From contig JAEZDV010000365.1 of NCBI GenBank assembly GCA_023417985.1, positions 1 through 20,534 of the forward strand: DNA of 20,534 bases, read 5' to 3'. This document shows, piece by piece, positions 13,068 to 19,921 of this stretch. Every line of letters begins with the position of its first letter. Positions within the stretch are counted from its first letter, which is position 1. This stretch comes from Actinomycetes bacterium (GTDB lineage: Bacteria; Actinomycetota; Actinomycetes; Mycobacteriales; Mycobacteriaceae). The notes beneath the pieces were generated by a model. That model did no database searches. It was not told where the DNA came from and saw only the letters and a program-made list of their open reading frames with translations. Both the position numbers and the translations under genes were made by a program.

Positions 13068-14777
13068 TCAGTTTTCGCGGACGGCTGTGGAGCCGGGCAC
13101 GTCCGGCGCCGGCTCGTCCACTGCAGGTTCGTCCTGATCAGGTTTGTGGTGGACAGCCCTGTCTCGGGAAGCGCTGTCTCGGGAAGTCTTGGGCTGGGAG
13201 CGCAACCGCAGCGGATCGCGGGTGGTCAGCGACCGGGCGGCGATGACGGCCGCCAGCACCGCGAGCGCCAGGTGCGCAAGGTTGTACATGCCGATCGACC
13301 CGTCCGGGTTGAAGATCAGCATGAGCCATGTCGACAACCCCACCAGGATCATGAGGCTTCGGGTCGACAGGGCGAAGGCCGCCACCACGGCGAGAGGCCA
13401 CGAGTAGTACCAGGGCAGGGCGGCGGGGGACAGCAACGTCACGGCTGTGAGCGCCACGACGATGCCCAGAACAGCGTCGCGTTCCGTGCGTCGGAAGCGC
13501 CACCACGCCCATACGAGGATCACGACGAGCGCGACCGCGCACAGCATCCGGGTGATGTCGAGGATGGAACCGAGTCGCCACGGCGTGATCCAGGTGCCCA
13601 CGTGCGCGATCGCTGTGGGGATCGAGAGCCAGTTGATGATCTTCGAGGAGCCGGACAGCGCGGTCAGCCAGCCGATACCCACGCCGGCCAGCAGTGAGGC
13701 GCCTCCGAAGACCGCCACGAACACCGCGAACCCGGCAGCCACGGCCTTGAAGAACGATCGCACGGGTGCGGCGGGTTCACGCCCTTCCGCGAGGGCGCGG
13801 TCGCGTTCGTGGATCATCCACACCCAGATCAGGAAGGGAAGCGCGAGCCCTGCAGTGGCCTTGATCGCAGCCCCGAGGGACACCAGGGCGATTCCGCTCA
13901 TGTGGCGTCCCTGGAGGACGAGGACGATCCCCGCCGTCATCAGCCCGACCATCAGCAGTTCGTTGTGGACCCCGCCGACGAGGTGGATCAGTACGAGTGG
14001 ATTGAGCACCGCGAGCCAGAGGGCGATCGCGGGGTTGCCACCCATCCGGCGTGCCAGCTTGGGCACGGCCCACGCCATCAGGAACAGGCCGGGCAGCATC
14101 GTGATCCGCCACAGCCACGTACCCGAGACCACGTTGTCGCCGGTGATCGCGGTGATCCCGGAGCCGAGCAGCAGGTGTACCGGACCGTACGGGGTGGTCG
14201 TCGTCGTCCACACGTTGCTGACGTTGTCGAGCAACACCCCGGGATTGACCACCGGGCCGTCGGTGTACGGATCGAATCCGGCCCACAGCATCGCGCCCTG
14301 CGCGAGGTACGAGTAGGCATCGCGGCTGAACATCGGGGTCGCCACCAGCAGTGGTGCCGTCCAGGCCGGGAGCACGGTCCACAGGTCGCGCAGGCCGACT
14401 GTGCCGGCAAGTGTCGCCCGCCCGACGCGGACCCACGCGCCGATCATGATCAGCACGCCGACCCAGAGGATGATCACCGACAGCAACTGGCCGTGGCCGA
14501 ACCGCAGCCACGACAGGAACATCTCCTCGAGCAGCGGATCCTTCCGTCGCACGCTGCCGGCGCCGAAGCTGCCGAAGGTCATGAGTATCGAACCGCACGT
14601 GCCGAGGACGGCGGCGTTGCCCGCCGGACTGCGGAGGAAGGCCGTGACCCGGTTCGTCGTCACGCGGCCGTTCGGCTTGCGGTCCGTCGAGAAGTCCCCT
14701 TCCGAGTAGGTCGACGCTGCCGGGACCGCCGCCGATCTGTCCTGCGGGTCGGCATCGGGAGCGGCAGAGGACGACAT
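13068..14777 (-). CDS. mptA: Alpha-1,6-mannopyranosyltransferase MptA (GT-C, polyprenyl-phosphomannose dependent)
   Basis: This 569-residue polytopic membrane protein is the Rv2174 / MptA type. MptA extends the alpha-1,6-mannan backbone of lipomannan on the outer face of the membrane, using polyprenyl-phosphate-mannose. The N-terminal 50 residues are polar and disordered. About a dozen hydrophobic helices follow, for example 55-73, 97-117 and 133-148. The GT-C loop carries PMFSRDAYSYLAQGAML with Asp153. Conserved TPYGPVHLL and LIHLVGGVHNELLMVGLM segments follow. The C-terminal 45 residues are charged and contain a pentapeptide duplication. ATG 14777 has GGGGAGG upstream. It lies 138 nt after the crtI-like stop, downstream in the same direction, so it may be read through from the prenyl synthase promoter or have its own. 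The stop is convergent with the wHTH gene, 86 nt apart. Confidence 0.9.
   Translation of the reverse strand: MSSSAAPDADPQDRSAAVPAASTYSEGDFSTDRKPNGRVTTNRVTAFLRSPAGNAAVLGTCGSILMTFGSFGAGSVRRKDPLLEEMFLSWLRFGHGQLLSVIILWVGVLIMIGAWVRVGRATLAGTVGLRDLWTVLPAWTAPLLVATPMFSRDAYSYLAQGAMLWAGFDPYTDGPVVNPGVLLDNVSNVWTTTTTPYGPVHLLLGSGITAITGDNVVSGTWLWRITMLPGLFLMAWAVPKLARRMGGNPAIALWLAVLNPLVLIHLVGGVHNELLMVGLMTAGIVLVLQGRHMSGIALVSLGAAIKATAGLALPFLIWVWMIHERDRALAEGREPAAPVRSFFKAVAAGFAVFVAVFGGASLLAGVGIGWLTALSGSSKIINWLSIPTAIAHVGTWITPWRLGSILDITRMLCAVALVVILVWAWWRFRRTERDAVLGIVVALTAVTLLSPAALPWYYSWPLAVVAAFALSTRSLMILVGLSTWLMLIFNPDGSIGMYNLAHLALAVLAAVIAARSLTTRDPLRLRSQPKTSRDSASRDRAVHHKPDQDEPAVDEPAPDVPGSTAVREN
13159..13188 (-). repeat. 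15-bp direct repeat, two copies, in the 3' end of mptA
   Basis: On the + strand CTGTCTCGGGAAGCG (13159-13173) is followed directly by CTGTCTCGGGAAGTC (13174-13188). In the coding direction this gives a repeated Ser-Arg-Asp pentapeptide in the disordered cytosolic tail of MptA. Confidence 0.85.
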
Positions 14778-14825
14778 GGGTGTGGGTTCCTCCCCGGATG
14801 CGGTGCCGGCGCGGAGCGCAGGGTC

Positions 14826-14885
14826 TGACGAACGGTGTGCCGACAGCAGGTGTGCTGACGAGCGGTGGGCTGACGAACGCTGACA
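14826..14885 (-). repeat. 15-bp tandem repeat, four degenerate copies, in the mptA leader
   Basis: On the + strand the units start at 14826, 14841, 14856 and 14871. TGACGAACGGTGTGC, CGACAGCAGGTGTGC, TGACGAGCGGTGGGC and TGACGAACGCTGACA share most positions. They fill almost half of the 138-bp gap between the crtI-like gene and mptA and would lie in the promoter or untranslated leader of mptA. Nothing else is recognisable in that gap apart from the ribosome-binding site GGGGAGG before the ATG. Confidence 0.8.
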
Positions 14886-14915
14886 GTTTAGTGGAGGCTG
14901 GAGCCCGGCGACTCC

Positions 14916-16460
14916 CTAGTCCGGGTCGCGCCGCCGCACGCCGAGACGTTCGGCGGCCAGGCGTCCCGACATCAACACGGTCGGAACACCGACGCCGGGC
15001 ACGGTATCCGACCCTGCGAGCACGACATTCGGGAATCGGGGGTCGAGGTTGCGGCGGCGGAACGGCCCCGTCTGGCGGAACACGTGTGCCGCGGCGAACG
15101 GACTACCGGCGATCATCCCCCGGGCGTGCCACGTCGCGGGAGTGTCGACATGGTCGATCCGGAACCCGTCGGTCACGCCGTGGTAGCCGCGGGATTCGAG
15201 AACGGTGAGCAGGTCGCGCCGGTAGGGACCGGACAGTGCGGCCCAGTCCAGCGGTGCGCTGTCGAGGTTCGGGCACGGTGCGAGCACCGACAGCGGTTCG
15301 TGCTCGGTGCCGTCGCGCTGCAGCAGTTGCCCGGGATCGGAGAGAGCGGGCCGCGTGATCAGCAGGGACGGATCCGACATCAGCCGTCCACGTCCCCGCG
15401 GCCGCGTGATCTCGGCGAACGTGCGCTCCCACGCGCCCCCGAAGTCGATGACGTGGTGGTGCCCGGCGGACCAGGTACGGGAGACCTCGGTGGGAACGGT
15501 GCCGTGAAGGACCACAGCGGACGGTGCCGCAAGTGTCCGGCGACGCCGCCGCGCAGGCAGCAAATCGTCGACGACGGGTGCACCGGCGGTGAGCACGACG
15601 GCGTCGCACTCGAAGCGGCGACCGTCGGCGGTGTGCACCGCCGTGACCCGCCCGTCCTCCACGTCGAGGCGATCCACGTCGGCGCCGAGGCGCAGTGTCC
15701 CGCCCGCGCCGGCGAATGCCGCAGACATGGTGCGGGCGATCCGGCGCATTCCGCCTTCGACGGCGTACACACCGAGGGTGGTGTCCATGTGGGCGATCGC
15801 CCCGTACACCGCGAGCGCCCGCGCGGGAGCCACCCCCGCGTAGAGCGCCTGGAAGGTGAACACGCGCCGTAATCGCGGGTCGGTGATCCGTCGGCCGACC
15901 TGCGCGCCGAGCCGGCCGAAGCCGCCGAGCCGGAGCAGGTGGAGAAGGTCGCGGACGGCGGCGGGCGAGGAAACGAGATCGAGCGGCGAATCGAAACTCG
16001 CATCCATGAACCGGTCGAACTCGGCGTCGAAGATGTCGGCGAGCCAGCGGCGAAGGCGAAGATAGCGTTGTGCTTCCTGCGGGCCGCACAGCCGCGTGAT
16101 CTCCGCGGCCATCGCGTCCGGGTTCGAGTGGACGTCGAGGGTGCTGCCGTCGTCGAACCGGGCGTGGTAGGTGGGGGAGAGGCGGGACAGGCGCAGCGGC
16201 GGGTCCACCGACGCGAAGTCGGTCCCCACCGCGGCGAGCGCCTCGGCGATCAGTTCCGGCATGGTGAGGACCGTGGCGCCGTTGTCGATCTCGTAGCCGG
16301 GCCCGGTGTAGGTCCCGACTCGGCCCCCGACCGTGTCGGCCCGCTCGAGCACCGTCACGTCTTTCCCTGCACCGCGGAGATGCAAGGCTGCAGCGAGTCC
16401 CGACAATCCGGCGCCGACCACGACGACGCGATTCGCATCCGGCACCGTGCGCACGGGCAT
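14916..16460 (-). CDS. crtI: Phytoene desaturase-family FAD-dependent oxidoreductase (CrtI-like)
   Basis: This 514-residue flavoprotein has the N-terminal dinucleotide-binding motif RVVVVGAGLSGLAAALHL (11-28), then VTVLERADTVGGRVGTY with the Glu that binds adenosine ribose. It ends in the CrtI/CrtN-type FAD motif FPNVVLAGSDTVPGVGVPTV (about 475-495), followed by LMSGRLAAERL. CrtI enzymes desaturate phytoene towards lycopene at the membrane. The exact substrate could instead be another carotenoid step, so the symbol is provisional. ATG 16460 overlaps the stop of the prenyl synthase by one base (TGATG), indicating translational coupling and supply of isoprenoid substrate from the gene before it. 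No phytoene synthase is present in the window. In M. tuberculosis idsA2 and mptA are adjacent, so this gene is an addition. Confidence 0.83.
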   Translation of the reverse strand: MPVRTVPDANRVVVVGAGLSGLAAALHLRGAGKDVTVLERADTVGGRVGTYTGPGYEIDNGATVLTMPELIAEALAAVGTDFASVDPPLRLSRLSPTYHARFDDGSTLDVHSNPDAMAAEITRLCGPQEAQRYLRLRRWLADIFDAEFDRFMDASFDSPLDLVSSPAAVRDLLHLLRLGGFGRLGAQVGRRITDPRLRRVFTFQALYAGVAPARALAVYGAIAHMDTTLGVYAVEGGMRRIARTMSAAFAGAGGTLRLGADVDRLDVEDGRVTAVHTADGRRFECDAVVLTAGAPVVDDLLPARRRRRTLAAPSAVVLHGTVPTEVSRTWSAGHHHVIDFGGAWERTFAEITRPRGRGRLMSDPSLLITRPALSDPGQLLQRDGTEHEPLSVLAPCPNLDSAPLDWAALSGPYRRDLLTVLESRGYHGVTDGFRIDHVDTPATWHARGMIAGSPFAAAHVFRQTGPFRRRNLDPRFPNVVLAGSDTVPGVGVPTVLMSGRLAAERLGVRRRDPD

Positions 16461-17554
16461 CAGGCTGCGCGGCGCGTCGCGGCGTACGCGGATTCCCGTA
16501 ACCGCTTTTTTCCCTCGTCGGTGGCGGTGGACGTGTCGAGCGCCTCGAGGGCGCTGTCGGTCAGCGCGGTGATGCGCTGCTCCACCAGGTCCACGGCGCC
16601 GAGGTCGACGAGCAGCCCGCGCAGCCGTTCCACGTCGTCGTCCGTCAGGTCGGCGCCGATGGCGTCGCGCAGGGCACGTCCCGCAGCCGGGTCGGTGGCG
16701 TCCGCGGATTCGAGCGCCAGTGCCAGCAGGACGGTGCGCTTACCGGCGCGAAGGTCGTCACCGGAGGGCTTGCCGGTGACGGCGGGGTCGCCGAAGACTC
16801 CCAGGAGGTCGTCGCGAAGCTGGAATGCCAGGCCGATGTCGGTCCCGAACCGCCGATACGCTGCGATCAGCTCGTCGTCCGCACCGGCGAGCACCGCGCC
16901 GATGTGCAGCGGACGTTCGATCGTGTACGCCGCGGTCTTGTACCGGTTCACGCGGGTCGCGGCCTCGACCGTCTCGTCCGACGCAACCTCGCCGACGATG
17001 TCGAGGTACTGGCCACCGAGCACCTCGGTGCGCATCGCCGACCACACCGGCGTCAACCGCGCGAGCTGTTCGGCCGACAACCCCGACTCGCGCACCATGT
17101 CGTCGGCCCAGACCAGGGCGAGATCACCGAGGAGGATCGCGGCGGCCTCACCGAACTGTTCCGGTGCGCCGTGCCAGCCGGCATCTCGGTGACGGGTCGC
17201 GAACTCCACATGCACGGTGGGGAACCCCCGGCGAGTGGTCGACGCGTCGATGATGTCGTCGTGGACGAGCGCGCCCGCCTGCACGAGTTCGAGCGCGGAA
17301 CACGCTCGCAGCACAGCCTGGGAATCCGACCCGGACGGATCGCCGCCGGCACCGAGCCAGCCCGTCCAGGCGAACGACGGACGGACACGCTTGCCGCCGC
17401 GCAGCACGAACGACTGAAGCGTCGCGACGGCATCTCGGTACCCGCCGCCGACCGACGCGACGAGTTCGGCGCGAGTGGCGAAGAAGTCCCGAAGTGCGTC
17501 CTCGACGAGGCCGGGAAGCGAAGGGGCGGGCACGGGATCGGCTCCGGTGGACAG
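16460..17554 (-). CDS. idsA2: Polyprenyl (geranylgeranyl-type) diphosphate synthase, IdsA2-like
   Basis: This trans-isoprenyl diphosphate synthase is 364 residues from CTG 17554, or 374 from GTG 17584. It condenses isopentenyl diphosphate with allylic diphosphates in the cytosol. Visible motifs (CTG numbering) are GGKRVRP (53-59), the first aspartate-rich DDIID (99-103) followed by ASTTRRG, GGQYLD, and the second region QLRDDLLGVFGD (245-256), where the fifth position is Gly rather than Asp, as is common in actinobacterial members. Chain length is not certain; GGPP is plausible. AGGAGG (17561-17566) lies exactly 6 nt before CTG 17554, whereas GTG 17584 has no ribosome-binding site, so CTG is preferred. 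Coupling to crtI by TGATG suggests carotenoid supply, while conserved linkage to mptA suggests polyprenyl donors too. Confidence 0.88.
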   Translation of the reverse strand: MSTGADPVPAPSLPGLVEDALRDFFATRAELVASVGGGYRDAVATLQSFVLRGGKRVRPSFAWTGWLGAGGDPSGSDSQAVLRACSALELVQAGALVHDDIIDASTTRRGFPTVHVEFATRHRDAGWHGAPEQFGEAAAILLGDLALVWADDMVRESGLSAEQLARLTPVWSAMRTEVLGGQYLDIVGEVASDETVEAATRVNRYKTAAYTIERPLHIGAVLAGADDELIAAYRRFGTDIGLAFQLRDDLLGVFGDPAVTGKPSGDDLRAGKRTVLLALALESADATDPAAGRALRDAIGADLTDDDVERLRGLLVDLGAVDLVEQRITALTDSALEALDTSTATDEGKKRLRESAYAATRRAA

Positions 17555-17560
17555 GACAAA

Positions 17561-17566
17561 CCTCCT
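17561..17566 (-). promoter_or_regulatory. Ribosome-binding site that decides the prenyl synthase start
   Basis: AGGAGG on the minus strand is a full anti-16S match, 6 nt upstream of an in-frame CTG (17554-17552). The only canonical start, GTG 17584, lies upstream of this site, so the site would be wasted inside the coding sequence if GTG were used. TAGGGT (17618-17623, minus strand) is a possible -10 for this transcript. Confidence 0.55.
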
Positions 17567-17672
17567 GGTCGATGTGCTCAGCACCGTCGGACGACAACGG
17601 TCCCGGCACCTCGGACCACCCTATCGGTCCCCGGCAGGGGTCGCCGCGCACCGGACCGGAAAGTCCGCGCCC

Positions 17673-17678
17673 TATGCT
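17673..17678 (+). promoter_or_regulatory. -10 element of a leaderless promoter for the MetF-like gene
   Basis: TATGCT ends 6 nt before the GTG at 17685 with no ribosome-binding site between. This sets the start at 17685 and rules out the longer in-frame reading from 17475, which overlaps the divergent prenyl synthase gene. Confidence 0.6.
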
Positions 17679-17684
17679 GGACGG

Positions 17685-18671
17685 GTGGAAAGCGATCTGG
17701 TCAGGGCGACCGAGGACGGCGGAGAGTCCCGCACCCCATCCATCGTGGACCGTCTCGGTGCCCCGCGAACAGGCAGGATTCCGTTCTCGGTCGAGTTCTC
17801 GCCGCCTCGGGACGCGGACGCCGAGGCGCGACTGTGGCGTGCCGTGCGGGCGTTCGAACGGCTCGGACCGGCTTTCGTGTCCATGACCTACGGGGCCGGC
17901 GGATCGACGCGCGACCGCACCGTGCGGGTAACAGGCGATCTCGCGGAGGAGACCACTCTTCTCCCCGTAGCCCACCTCACGGCCGTCGGGCACAGCGTCG
18001 ACGAGATCCGCGCGATGGTCGGCGCCTACGCAGACCGGGGCATCACCAACATCCTGGCGTTGCGCGGAGACCCGCCGGGCAATCCGCTCGGCGAATGGGA
18101 GAAGCACCCCGACGGTCTCGAGCACGCCGACGAACTCGTGCGGCTCGTGCGTGACCTCGGTGATTTCCACGTGGGCGTGGCCTCGTTCCCCGAAGGGCAC
18201 CACCGCTCGCCGGACCTCGATCACGACACCCGGTATCTCGTCCGGAAACTGCGCGCCGGCGCCGAGTACTCGATCACGCAGATGTTCTTCGACGTCGAGC
18301 ACTATCTGCGCTTGCGCGACCGCGTCGAGGCGTGCGATCCGGAACAGGCCGCGAAGCCGATCATTCCGGAGATCATGCCGATCACCTCGCTGCGTTCCGC
18401 GCGCCGGAGCCTCGAGTTGTCCGGCTCGAAACTGCCCCCTGCGCTCGAGGAACGGCTGGTGCGCGCGGCCGGAGACGGACCCGAAGAGGACCGAGCCGCC
18501 GTGCGTGAGGTCGGCATCGAGGTCGCGACGGAGATGTGCGAGCGGCTGATCGACGAAGGCGCACCCTGCCTGCACTTCATCACTCTCAACTTCGCCCGCG
18601 CGACCAGCGAGGTGCTCACGCGCCTCGGTATCGAGGTCCGCAACACCGTGCCCGCCGGGCAGCCGGTCTGA
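17685..18671 (+). CDS. metF: Methylenetetrahydrofolate reductase-like protein (Rv2172c type)
   Basis: This 328-residue TIM-barrel protein belongs to the MetF family. Family segments in order are FSVEFSPPRD (Glu37 region), FVSMTYGAGGSTRDRT, LTAVGHSVDEI, ILALRGDPP, GVASFPEGHH, SITQMFFD, IIPEIMPITS, and PCLHFITLNFARAT near the end. MetF reduces 5,10-methylene-THF to 5-methyl-THF for methionine synthesis. The mycobacterial members of this branch have been reported to be small, NADH-using and free of flavin, which I recall from the literature rather than see here. The N-terminal 30 residues are extra relative to the core and polar. It is convergent with the GT2 gene and divergent from the prenyl synthase. 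Its link to envelope genes is positional only. Confidence 0.82.
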   Translation: MESDLVRATEDGGESRTPSIVDRLGAPRTGRIPFSVEFSPPRDADAEARLWRAVRAFERLGPAFVSMTYGAGGSTRDRTVRVTGDLAEETTLLPVAHLTAVGHSVDEIRAMVGAYADRGITNILALRGDPPGNPLGEWEKHPDGLEHADELVRLVRDLGDFHVGVASFPEGHHRSPDLDHDTRYLVRKLRAGAEYSITQMFFDVEHYLRLRDRVEACDPEQAAKPIIPEIMPITSLRSARRSLELSGSKLPPALEERLVRAAGDGPEEDRAAVREVGIEVATEMCERLIDEGAPCLHFITLNFARATSEVLTRLGIEVRNTVPAGQPV

Positions 18672-18676
18672 TCGAC

Positions 18677-18712
18677 GGGGGATCCGATCGGCCGGTCCGA
18701 TCATCGACCCCC
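18677..18712. terminator. Hairpin between convergent metF-like and GT2 genes
   Basis: Nested inverted repeats lie in the 47-bp convergent gap: GGGGG (18677-18681) pairs with CCCCC (18708-18712), and GATCGG (18686-18691) pairs with CCGATC (18697-18702) around a 5-nt loop. The stem lies 5 nt after one stop codon and 6 nt before the other. No T-tract follows on either strand, as is usual for actinobacterial terminators, so a bidirectional terminator is likely but unproven. Confidence 0.5.
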
Positions 18713-18718
18713 ACCCGG

Positions 18719-19921
18719 TCAGGGCAGCGGACGGTCCTTCCAGACCGCCCGGCCCGCGCCCCGGGCGCGGACGGACGCAGCGGTCAACCATCCGAAGGCG
18801 ACTATCGACGCCGGGTGCGCGGCGGCGCCCAAGATGTCGTCGGTGCCGAGCCGGGTGCCCCGTTCGGCCGACCGCGCGGTCAGACGTGAGAGCAGTGCCG
18901 CGCCCGTACCGAGCACACCCCAGCGCCGGGTACGGCCCCGTCCCGCCAGCGCGGCCACCGGAGGAATCACGTACGCGACCGTGTACGCCGTGACGACCGC
19001 AGCCGCGCCCGCGCGGGATCCGAACGCCGACCACAGCCAGCGCGTGTAGCCACCTGCCAGGGCAGCACGACCCTCGTACATACGGCACGACACGAGTGGG
19101 CCACCGGCAGCGACGACCGTCGTCCGTCCCGCCCGACGCAGCGTCCGCGCCAGATCGAGATCCTCGATGGCGCTCGCCGCGACCGCCGAATGGCCCCCGA
19201 TCGCGCGGTACGCAGTCGTGTCGAAGGCGAGGAACTGCCCACAGGCGACGGCCATCGACGGCCGCCGATTGCGGTGGGCGACTGCGACCGGCAACAGTGA
19301 GAACCACGACCAGAACAGCAACGGCTGCGCGAGACGCTCCGCCACCGAGGCCGCGACCTGGAACGGCCACGGCGACACGAGTGCCGCAGAGCGTTCGCGC
19401 AGCAGGGTGACTGCTGCGGCGATCGCGCCGGGACGCAACCGGACGTCGGCGTCGATGAACACCACGGCACCGGTCTCGCTCGGGTGCGCCACGGTGAAGG
19501 CACGCTCACACGCAGCGGCCTTACCGGTCCAGCCGGGCGGGGGCGGCGTGGTCGAACGCACCACCGTAACCCGGGGATCGTCGCCCGCAGCCTGCCGGGC
19601 GACATCGACGGTGTTGTCGGAGGAGTCGTCGTCCAGGATCACGATGCGCAACCGCGGGACCCCGCGCTGTGCCCGGAGATCGGTGACGACGGACGCGATC
19701 CGGGACGCCTCGTCCCGGGCCGGGACGACGACGGTCACCGATTCGGTGACGTCGGGACCGTCGCGCAGGCGGGGGAGAGCGAACCGGTTGGTGGTCGCGA
19801 CGACGGCCCCGTAGAGCGCAGCGCCGGCGCCGACGGTGACCGTTCGGCGCAGGACCCGCGAAGGGCCGCGCCCGGCAGCGGGCGAACTGTCGCCGGTGGG
19901 CGGCGCGCTCGACGGGCTCAG
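18719..19921 (-). CDS. Membrane GT2 glycosyltransferase (CrtQ/HpnB-like)
   Basis: This is 400 residues from CTG 19921, or 419 from ATG 19978. A hydrophobic segment (28-45) precedes a GT-A domain: VTVVVPARDEAS (62-73), ILDDDSSDNT (95-104), PGWTGKAAACERAF (129-142), FIDADV (155-160, the DXD metal site), AIEDLDLARTLRRAG (251-265, catalytic Glu-Asp), and GGYTRWLWSAF, a variant of the QxxRW motif. Further hydrophobic segments (306-326 and near 340-385) anchor the C-terminus. This layout is that of CrtQ/HpnB-type enzymes that glycosylate lipids or carotenoids. CTG 19921 makes a CTGA overlap with the lppM stop; ATG 19978 would overlap lppM by 61 bp. The acceptor is unknown. The nearby crtI-like gene makes a carotenoid possible, but the gene shares transcription with lppM instead. 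Confidence 0.78.
   Translation of the reverse strand: MSPSSAPPTGDSSPAAGRGPSRVLRRTVTVGAGAALYGAVVATTNRFALPRLRDGPDVTESVTVVVPARDEASRIASVVTDLRAQRGVPRLRIVILDDDSSDNTVDVARQAAGDDPRVTVVRSTTPPPPGWTGKAAACERAFTVAHPSETGAVVFIDADVRLRPGAIAAAVTLLRERSAALVSPWPFQVAASVAERLAQPLLFWSWFSLLPVAVAHRNRRPSMAVACGQFLAFDTTAYRAIGGHSAVAASAIEDLDLARTLRRAGRTTVVAAGGPLVSCRMYEGRAALAGGYTRWLWSAFGSRAGAAAVVTAYTVAYVIPPVAALAGRGRTRRWGVLGTGAALLSRLTARSAERGTRLGTDDILGAAAHPASIVAFGWLTAASVRARGAGRAVWKDRPLP

Noticed and set aside
13809..14828. A 339-codon plus-strand frame opposite mptA.
   Set aside because: It is His/Gln/Arg/Asp-rich with no family signature, and opposite a clear polytopic membrane protein.
17148..19370. A 740-codon minus-strand frame spanning the prenyl synthase, the MetF-like gene and GT2.
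   Set aside because: It crosses three well-supported genes and has no coherent domain, so it is a GC-driven artefact.
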